Positions 56,279 through 64,000 of a stretch of 64,000 nucleotides of DNA are shown here, piece after piece (within the stretch, counting starts at the first letter, position 1; every line of letters starts with the position of its first letter). Position numbers and translations under genes: made by a program. The stretch is from Rana temporaria. Its lineage: Eukaryota > Chordata > Amphibia > Anura > Ranidae. The stretch lies in assembly GCF_905171775.1 (NCBI RefSeq), contig NC_053489.1, forward strand, positions 394,627,483-394,691,482. Direction: 5' to 3'. The notes beneath the pieces were generated by a model that did not search any database, had not been told where the DNA came from, and saw only the letters and a program-made list of their open reading frames with translations.

Positions 56279-56776
56279 CGCTCGTGTTTAACAAGTGCCC
56301 AACCCCCCCCCCCCCTCCCTTTTTGTTTGTCTTGCTTTCTTTTTCTCTTTTTTTCCATTTCTCTCTTTCCAACTTCCTGTCTGTTTCACCCCTATCCTTT
56401 CAACTGGGGTCACTGCTGCCAGTCGATTTGAGGCCGATCTCTCTCTCCAGTTTTGTTTTGATCACAAAGTAATCGGTGATCCGGCTGGGACCACCGACGA
56501 TTATAATATGGGGTATATCTGTACAAGTGGTAAAAATTGCTTTTCCGGGCCAAACAGTATGAGTTATATGATGAACTACCATGTCCTTTTCTTTGGTTTG
56601 ACATATGGTATGTTGCCCTCTCAGGAGGCTGAATGCGAGGCTTCTATCATGGACCTCGATATCTGTTGACCTGTCGAATTTGATCACAGTTGTACTGTAA
56701 CTTTTTTGTAAACCCCCCTTCTCTTTTGAAAACTTTCAATAAAATTGATATTTGAAAAAAAAAAAATAAAAAAAAA
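56279..56776 (+). mobile_element. 5'-truncated LINE 3' end with A tail
   Basis: Flanked by the 16-bp GAAATGACAGCAATAA (56263-56278 and 56777-56792). It ends with 'caataaaattg' and an A-rich tail, so orientation is plus. Likely an L1-clade 3' UTR fragment. Open frames inside have no RT or endonuclease motif. Confidence 0.82.
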
Positions 56777-56792
56777 GAAATGACAGCAATAA

Positions 56793-57420
56793 ACTATTCC
56801 ATAACAATATTCTTTACAAAATTCTTACATGCGCAAGTCATGATCCCTTTTGGCTTTAAAATTTTTAACCTGCAAGGCTTTTGTTGTTTTGTTCTATGTG
56901 CATTAAACAGGAAATTATATCTAGAATATGAAAAAGAAAAAAAAAAGAAAAAAAACACTAATTACGTTACAGTGACAATGACACACCCACCCACCAAAAA
57001 AAAGGTGATCATCTGCCTTTAGGAATTTCAGAACTAGTCAAGTGATCATTTTTTGTCTAGTTTCAAATCCCAAGGCACTGAAAGCTCACATATACTAAAA
57101 TTTTCCCAGATGTGTATTTTTTCCCCCCTCTATCTAGGTGTTAAAAAGCTGTACAAAAAGTAGTTTAATGAAAAACACCCGATTTAGTAAATTGCACCAT
57201 ATTTGCATTGAAAATTCTCTTAATTTGCATCTTCCCCTTTAGATAGCACAAGGTAATTGGTTCTTTTTGGCAGTGGTTGGAAATACGATTTAAAAATATT
57301 GCAAAGAGGACACAAATCCTTTAAACCAAAACATTTTCAGTGTTATAAAAGTACATAATTTTCATGTTTTTTTTCCTCTTTAGCAAGTCAACTAAATTTT
57401 CCACATACAAACTTTTCTTG
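56793..57420 (-). other. Presumed 3' UTR of the PGPEP1-like gene
   Basis: Directly downstream of the stop codon on the minus strand; AT-rich, no repeat recognised. Extent unknown. Confidence 0.4.
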
Positions 57421-57601
57421 TCAGTGGTTTTGATGGCAAGCGATTTCTTCTGATTGTTCCAGCATAATATTTAAAACGGTCTGTAAAGCACGGCCCAGTT
57501 GTGAAGCTGTATACGGCTTTTCTAGAGGAGGCACATGGATGAACACAGATTTGCCCCGACTCTTGTACAGAGAGGTATAGTAGGTGAAGTCACACAGGTA
57601 T
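57421..57601 (-). CDS. PGPEP1: Pyroglutamyl-peptidase I, last coding exon
   Basis: The minus strand encodes 59 residues plus stop: YLCDFTYYTSLYKSRGKS, then VFIHVPPLEKPYTASQLGRA, ending LEQSEEIACHQNH. This is the conserved C-terminus of the C15 cysteine peptidase that removes N-terminal pyroglutamate from peptides in the cytosol. CDFTYY and the FIHVPP box, which carries the catalytic His in this family, are present. The exon starts at 57601 after a polypyrimidine tract (24 T on the minus strand) and CTTGTAG. The first base completes a split codon (AG|A, Arg), matching the Gly-Arg-Tyr-Leu expected there. Upstream exons must lie to the right and I do not see them up to 64000. The LEQSE tail favours PGPEP1 over the paralogue PGPEP1L. 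Confidence 0.87.
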
Positions 57602-58599
57602 CTACAAGAAAAAAAAAAAAAAAAAAAAAAAACACAGCCAATTACAAATACAGCACAACTATTATGCTGGCCATTGGCTAGATCTGTACAAACCATAGCT
57701 GGACCTTTTCAGGGATTTACTGTAAATTGACAGTATTTTTAGCCACGGAGTACCCAGATTACTTATATTAAAAATACAGCATTGGCTTAAGATAAAAACC
57801 ATCACGGCTGCTTGGTGTCCTCAAGTGTATTTCTACGAACTTTATATGTGTTACATGTTCCCACTCACATGGCATAATCAAAAAAAAAAAAAAAAACACA
57901 TTTTTTTAATCTTTTTACAAGTTTCAATCCAGTATAATTTTCCCCTTCTATGTTCTATTATCAGTTACATAGTCTGGTTGAAAGAAAGAAAGAAAAAAAA
58001 AAAAAAGTCCCATCTAGTTCAACCAATAAACCGACCAGTTACAAACTAGATGTGCACACTATTGGGTACATTATCTAAAACTGGTTTACTCGGATTTTGG
58101 TACAGCTGTGCATGGTAGCCAATCAGCTTTTAAATTCAGCTTGTTCAATTAAAGCAGAACTCCAGGCAAACCCCACTCCATGTCCTTGTTGCTGATCTCC
58201 TACCTTCACCAACTTTGCCATTCATGTTCTTCTGAGCTCTGTAGTTCCTCTACAAAAGCCTGCTGATCTTGCTAAAAAAACGTTATTGCCTGCTGACCTC
58301 CTGTTTGTAAGACCGCTGGCTTCTATCCCTCTCCTAAGCTCAGCCAGCAGTCTGACGTTCCCCCTGTAGTTCAATCCAAAGTGAGCAGGGAGTTCCATTT
58401 CCTGTCGTGTAGACAGATTAAGTTCGCATCATCACAGAGTGGTACTGTGGATACGAGAAATAGGTACATATATGCCACGTCCTGATATATTTAAATTTGA
58501 CACTAAGTAGATTAAAAAAAGTATATACATTTTTACTTTACACTGCACGAGTCTGCTCTCATTTGGAGGATCACCAGGAGGAATCAATTGTCATTTGCC
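57602..58599 (-). other. Probable intron of the PGPEP1-like gene
   Basis: Non-coding. The splice acceptor tract lies at its left end on the minus strand. 'catctagttcaaccaataaa' near 58010 and A-runs suggest repeat pieces. No exon found. Confidence 0.5.
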
Positions 58600-59595
58600 C
58601 TCTGTTCTGCTTGCAGTGAGGTTTGAAGCACCTGCTGCCAGAGGAAGGTTAGGTAGTCCAGCCAGCGATATTCCAGCCTCCTACATCCAGCAGGACTCTG
58701 CACCCCCAGCGCCGACTCCTAACTCTCACTCCTAGGGCCAGGCAGGGGTCTCCTCAGCCAGGATCTAGGACAGCTACTCTTCCTCCACCTTTGGCCTCCC
58801 TCTTTCCTCCCCAACATCAAGGAAAGGCCCTTTTTCGTTCAGGCCTATCCACCTCCCCTTGGGCTAATTCGTGACCGTCCTTTTCAGGATAAGCCGCGGC
58901 TGCGGCTCAACAAAGGGGATAACGAATAGATCTTCCATCCCCCACACTCCCAGCCGCGATCGGGGCATCCCCGCTGCCTCCATTCCTCAATCCCACCTCG
59001 GCCTGAACAATTCCGCAGCAACCGCATTTAGGAAAGTCTGCGGCTTTAGCCGCGGCCCAACGGTGCGCCGCACTTGCTCCTCACAAACCCCCTCAAACTT
59101 CACTAAACAACCCCTGCTCCTGAAGGATCTCTACCATCGCCCCTTGGTGCCCCAGAGCCCAAGCCTCCCTACAACCGAGCCTCACCCAGCTGCACAGCCC
59201 CCGCCTCGGGCCTAGTCCCGGTCGGCGGCCATCTTGCTACACCCCAGCAACTGTGATATTGCTGGGACATAGCCCCACTCCCCTTCCCCAGCCCTAAAGC
59301 TGGGATTTGGCTCCCACAGCTGCAATTCCAGGGTCCACCACCACTTAGTGTTTGATCCAGGGCTCCCCCGATCGCCCTTGTGGGATCAGGAAGGAATTGT
59401 TTTCCCCCGGTCACGGCAGATTGGCATAGCACGGCCAGGGTTTTTTCGCCTTCCTCTGGATCAAAAGGGGAGGAAGATTTGCTGAGTGGGGAACTCGTCC
59501 TTCCCATCATTGAATACCTCCCCGATCAATTATCATTTTCCCCGGCGTTTTTCTGCGATTATGTCTAATCTGAGATACTCAGCAGAAATCATTTG
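58600..59595 (+). other. C-rich sequence, possible 5' part of the L2-type LINE
   Basis: GC-rich, Pro/Ser-coding frames (for example 58871-59215) without a known domain. Position directly upstream of the LINE endonuclease suggests 5' UTR or ORF1 remnants (inference). Confidence 0.35.
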
Positions 59596-59599
59596 GGGT

Positions 59600-61680
59600 C
59601 TAAAGCCATTCGCCTCAATATTACCAGCCGTCACCAAAAAAGCTCTAAAGGAATGAGCAACTGTTAAGAATCAATCGACGATCGACAGTCAAAAATTTCA
59701 CGCATTTACCCCAACCTAAGCACATATCATGCGCTTTGGTCAATACAAGGTCGGCAGTAAAACACAGACAAGAAATCCATGATTTCATTCTACAAAACGA
59801 TTTAGACTGCCTTTTTATCACAGAAAGATGGCTCACAGCCGACTAACATTATTCTAGGAGAATTGGTGCCAGAGAATTATCGCATTCCAACAGAAAAGAG
59901 TGGGGCAAAGAGGAGGAGGCCTGGCGGTGACCCACAAGACTCACCTCTCGATCACTAAACCAGGCCTTCAGTACTCACTTCCATTTATGGAAACCCTCAC
60001 TCTGCAACTGCAAACAAATCCCCAGGACACTGTTCACATACTCCTGTGTTATAGACCACCGGGTCCAAAAACGCACCTGCTCATGTTATGGACAGAGTTC
60101 ATCTCCACCTATACCCTAAACACCAAACCTCTCCTGCTGCTCAGGGGTTTTAACCTCTGGGCCAACTCCTCACAGGACCCCGTCGCCTGCATTGACCACT
60201 TGGAAGGATTAGGTCTGCAGCAACTAGTATGTGGGCCCACACATGCTTCAGGTCACACGCTCGATCTCATTTTCAGACAAGATCTGGAAATCAATATTCT
60301 GGAAAATGAGCCGCAACCATGGACTGATCACCATGCCATTAAATTCACAATCAACATAAAACGCCCCCTCAAAGAAAACCGGTGACAACAAACTGGACTA
60401 GATCTCAGAAGAAGCTCCACTCTTAACTCTTCAAAACTACATTAGGGAACAAAATAAAAACAATCCAACAGCCACAGAAACTCTTGGTGCTATAAACAAG
60501 GCTTTGCTACAGTCAGCCGACTTAGTAGCGCCAAAACGCACAACGTGCATCCGGAAAAACAATTCCAGCTGGTTTAACGACCAGCTGTCGTTGCAAGAGC
60601 GCAGAAGAGCTGAAGCAGCCTGGAAAATAAGCTCTTCAGAGGAAAACCACACCATTTATAAGATAATAACCAAAAAAATACCATAAAGAAATCTTTATTG
60701 CCAAAAAAAATTGTTTTTCCAATATTATCACCAATGCCCTAAACCGCCCCCGTGAACTCTTCAATCTAGTTACAAAGACCATGAACCCAGTCTGTCTGTC
60801 TAGAAGCCCCTAATTCTGATTCACAAGAATTTTGCAACCAATTATCGGATTATTTCATCAACAAAATTGAAAGAATCCGTGAAAGTATTCAGCAAAATAC
60901 AACCTCCTGTTTCAGGCCAATCGGAAGATTCATCCCGCAACAACATTGACACCCCCGCACATTCTGGGTCAATCCATCACCCCCAGCACAAAGTCAACAG
61001 TCTCGGAGTCATCTTCGACACCTACATGACAATGGATGCACAAATAGGGTCAGTAGTCAGCGGATCGCACCATCTGTTGCACCTTTTACGCAGACTCACT
61101 CCATTTATCAAAAAAAAAATAAAAAATAAAAAGACAGTCGTGGTGGGGACACTTATCAACTCCAGACTTGACTATGCAAATGCCCTCTATCTTGGACTCC
61201 CAAAATACCAAATCACTCGTCTGCAAGTCGTTCAAAAGACGGCCGCTCGACTTGTGACTGGGAAAAAAACATGGGAATCAATCTCACCTTCGTTGAGATC
61301 CCTTCATTGGTTGCCCGTAAAAGACAGAATCACTTTCAAAGCACTCTGTCTTACGCATAAGTGTATTCTGGGAAATGCCCCCCCAATATCTATGCGAGAA
61401 ACTAAAAGCTCATAACCCCAATCCCATTATGCGATCCACCAACCAAAATCTACTCCAGATACCCAAAGCCAGATACAAGTCCAAAGGAGAACGAAGATTT
61501 GCAGTCCAAGGACCAAAATATGGAACACTCTACCAACCACCATCCGATTGGAGGTAAACCACCTGGCCTTTTAGGAGAAAGATCAAGACCCATCTCTTGA
61601 GGGCCCAGGGAATGGATACCAAGCGCCCAGAGGCGATTCAGTTCGCATGTGTTGCGCTATATAAGTTTCTCACTCACAAA
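59600..61680 (+). pseudogene. CR1/L2-clade LINE, RT core deleted
   Basis: Plus strand. The N-terminal endonuclease is visible near 59735-59850 (ALVNTRSAVKHRQEI, LDCLFITERWL). After frame changes it continues at 59900-60385 with GGGLAVTHK, THASGHTLDLIF and WTDHHAIKF. The linker reaches about 60860. The RT catalytic boxes are absent; the frame resumes with the RT C-terminal region (NSLGVIFDTYMTMDAQI, LINSRLDYANALYLGLP, LRSLHWLPVKDRITFKALCL) at 60970-61370. The 3' end ('gcgattcagttcgcatgt', 'gcgctatataagtttc') lies near 61672. Internal deletion removed about the central third of ORF2. Dead copy. Confidence 0.85.
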
Positions 61681-61769
61681 AATTTCAAACAATATTAAAA
61701 TCATATTAAATGATTGCGCTCCCTGCCAGTCTCTGCCCCTCCACCAACTCAATGTATAGCCTGATCGTT

Positions 61770-61975
61770 ATCAGATGACCAGATGGCACAGCATGGATCT
61801 CTGGCTGTGACAGGTCTTTTATGCGAGAACACCGATCCCTGTAATCTGTCAGACTGGCACAGTGCGCTGTCAATCACAATGCCGGTGGGAGATTACAGCG
61901 ATCAGTGTTCTCGCATACAATACCGGTCACAGCTAAAGATCAATGCTGTGTCATCTGGCGATTTATGCCAACGAT
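61770..61975. repeat. Inverted repeat, ~85-bp arms
   Basis: 'tttatgcgagaacaccgatc' mirrors 'gatcagtgttctcgcataca', and 'gatggcacagcatgg' mirrors 'tgctgtgtcatctgg'. MITE-like, no target duplication identified. Confidence 0.72.
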
Positions 61976-64000
61976 CCCGCTATGCATTGGTAGATTCTTA
62001 TTAGCAGCACTGGTAGGTCACTGATGAGCTGCACTGGGGGGGCACTGACTACAGTTAGAATGATCTCAAAGCTGCAGCAGAAGAAATATTTATAATACTG
62101 AATTACAGCAGAGTACAGGGTGTACAATATATAGTTATGGGATTTGTCTACAGTTCAGTAATAACAAAGTAAGGGCAATGTGATTATCTCCTGTTGCGTC
62201 TGGGAGGGGAAAGAACAGACATGCTTTACATTTATAAGGGGCTGTAACGGATCATACAGTGCGTTATGTATGGCTTGCCGGCTGCAGAATGAGGGGTATG
62301 ATTTTTGTTGAAGTGGGCTTGTTCACATTTACATGTACAAGCCCAGTGTACCTCCCACATTAATTATAATTTTGCAAAGCATGATGGGAAATGTAGTATG
62401 ATTACAGTGTAAAGAGGAGAGAGGATATGTTGCAATCACTGTTTTAAGAGATCCTCCCTGCCAGCAAAGATGAATTTTTTGAATCACAGAGCCGACTTCC
62501 TGAAAATTCAATTGTATTAAACTGTAAGAAACGTAATGTAATAACCGTTTAGTGGGTTGTGTGTGTACTAATGGGCGATTTTTTGAAAATCCCGCTTTAA
62601 CAAACCTGAAAGCCGATTGGTTTCAATGCACAAATGCACCAAATTTTGCACTCTCCAGAAAAAAAATTATGTCCAAACCAAAGATTAACAATCTCAGGGC
62701 TTGGAGTAGTACATTATATATTACATTGGAGTAGTACATGATATATAAATGTCTTAGTCTGTTCCCTAAATGCACGTTGCAAGCTATCCTTTAGAAGCTG
62801 CCTGAGTCCTGCTCAAAACAAACAAACAAACAGAAAAAAAGTTAAGACGCGTTTTTATTTTGTTATGTTGTGTGAATGAGAACACATCAAGAAAAGTGTG
62901 AAAATATATAAATTATTGCATATTCTACAAAAGACAGATGTGAGAGGACAGATGTATGATGGTACCGCTAACAAAGTTTACAAATAATTGGATCATGGTG
63001 ATTTTCTGCAATTAGTATCACACACACACACAATCTTCAATCTTGTAATAAATCCATCTATTTAAATGGTGAAAAGTAGCCACTCTGCTGTCTGGTATTG
63101 TGTGCACAATACTGAACAGTGATCAGAGAAACCATCAGAGAGTTGTGGGTAGAAACCAGAATGAAAATCATAGACCAACTAGTCAAAAGGTAATGGCTAT
63201 AAGACTGCCTGAAAGCAGATTCATGTTCCTGTGTTTAGAGTTGCAAATATCTCAAATCTTAATTGAACAAGCTGAAGTTAGAACCATGCACAGCTGCACC
63301 ATATTTTGCACTCTCCAGTTTTCGTAAATCAACCCCAAAGAGCCAAGAAAAACGTCCAAGGTTAATCAGCGTCTGACTGCACCATATCTAATATTCCTAA
63401 TGCACACCTTCCTAGAAAAGGCAAGGAGCAAGCAAGTGCTGTAACAACTGTCAGCTGAAGACTGGTACCATAAGCCAAAGTATATATCATTGAAATAAAG
63501 TCCAAATGTTTATTCAACGATCGCATAGCAGTGAAAAAAAGTTGTGCGGTCATACAGGGCCCCTTTGTCAGGCATAGGGCTGTAAACCATGCACTTTCAC
63601 AGTGTTATTATCACAGATACTGTATAAACTGTGGATGCTCACATCATCTGTCTAATACTAGTGGGCTCAAAGGCAGAAAAACCAGGGAGACACCGTTCAG
63701 AGGAAAAGCCTGGTTGGAAATTTCTTAAATGCATATTGGCAAGCCATATGACTTCTGGGAGTATGTACTTTGAACTTTGATGAGACAAAACTGCAGCTTT
63801 CTGGCAAGTCACATGAGCTCTAATGAATGAATAAAAAAATTTTTTAACCTTTCAAAGAAAAGCCCACTGCACCTATATGGTAGTTCAAATTTTGCAATAA
63901 AAGGTGGGGAAAAAAAAAAAAAAACACACCAGACACACACAATTTTGTATGCCTTTTTCATAAAATTTATGCTCAGTACATTTCACATGGTTTAAATAAA
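61976..64000. other. Non-coding, probably intronic or upstream of PGPEP1-like
   Basis: No exon or domain recognised on either strand. MITE-like end boxes 'ttttgcactctccag' occur at 62643 and 63306 in the same orientation. Small (CAAA)n at 62817-62835 and (CA)n near 63020. Confidence 0.4.

Noticed and set aside
56266..56687. Open frames on both strands in the A-tailed insertion
   Set aside because: The segment is a TSD-flanked LINE 3' end; no RT, endonuclease or ORF1 motif.
58871..59215. 114-residue Pro/Ser-rich open frame
   Set aside because: GC-rich sequence upstream of a dead LINE; no domain. Kept only as possible LINE 5' region.
62552..63327. Upstream PGPEP1-like exons on the minus strand
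   Set aside because: No stretch resembles the enzyme's earlier conserved regions and no paired splice sites were found; earlier exons are probably outside the window.

Overview
The window looks like a stretch of a large, repeat-rich vertebrate genome, most likely an anuran amphibian of the ranid type. That is inferred from the mix of elements: DIRS-like tyrosine-recombinase retrotransposons, Penelope-like elements (PLEs) with hammerhead-ribozyme motifs, L1-clade and CR1/L2-clade LINEs, several Tc1/mariner elements, a Charlie-like hAT and many TTAA-bounded MITEs. Only one host coding feature is supported: the last coding exon of a pyroglutamyl-peptidase I gene (PGPEP1-like) on the minus strand at 57421-57601. 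Almost everything else recognisable is mobile DNA.

Layout. 1-5357: MITE fragments, AT microsatellites, two Tc1/mariner elements with decayed transposases (466-2060 plus, 3776-5357 minus), a MITE carrying a hairpin and a minisatellite (2081-2970), and a DIRS terminal fragment (about 3070-3560). 5358-21173: a three-level nest, all coding on the minus strand. A 5'-truncated L1-clade LINE (LINE A) is split by a PLE (7907-19950, 13-bp target duplication). That PLE is itself split by a full-length L1 (L1-B, 11912-19139, 16-bp target duplication) whose ORF1 and ORF2 are both open. 21500-22560: a solitary PLE terminal repeat with a consensus-like hammerhead motif, broken by a MITE.

22561-31784: MITE territory, including a TTAA-bounded nest (24180-29255) with tandem and inverted arrays, and a third Tc1 element cut up by two MITEs. 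31788-36190: a second PLE remnant with inverted terminal repeats, enclosing a 2.7-kb element whose core is a near-perfect 2-kb palindrome. 36912-42330: a decayed plus-strand DIRS element. 42331-47680: a hAT element with 8-bp target duplication, small MITEs and PLE terminal pieces. 47682-52868: a minus-strand DIRS element with inverted terminal repeats and recognisable gag, RT/RNase H and tyrosine-recombinase parts.

52869-58600: MITEs, a 309-bp hammerhead-bearing mini-PLE inserted in a MITE, an L1 3' fragment, and the PGPEP1-like terminal exon with its presumed 3' UTR. 58600-61680: a CR1/L2-clade LINE with the RT core deleted. 61680-64000: non-coding, probably intron or upstream sequence of the same gene. 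The genes do not form a pathway; the window is best read as layered insertions with usable relative ages.
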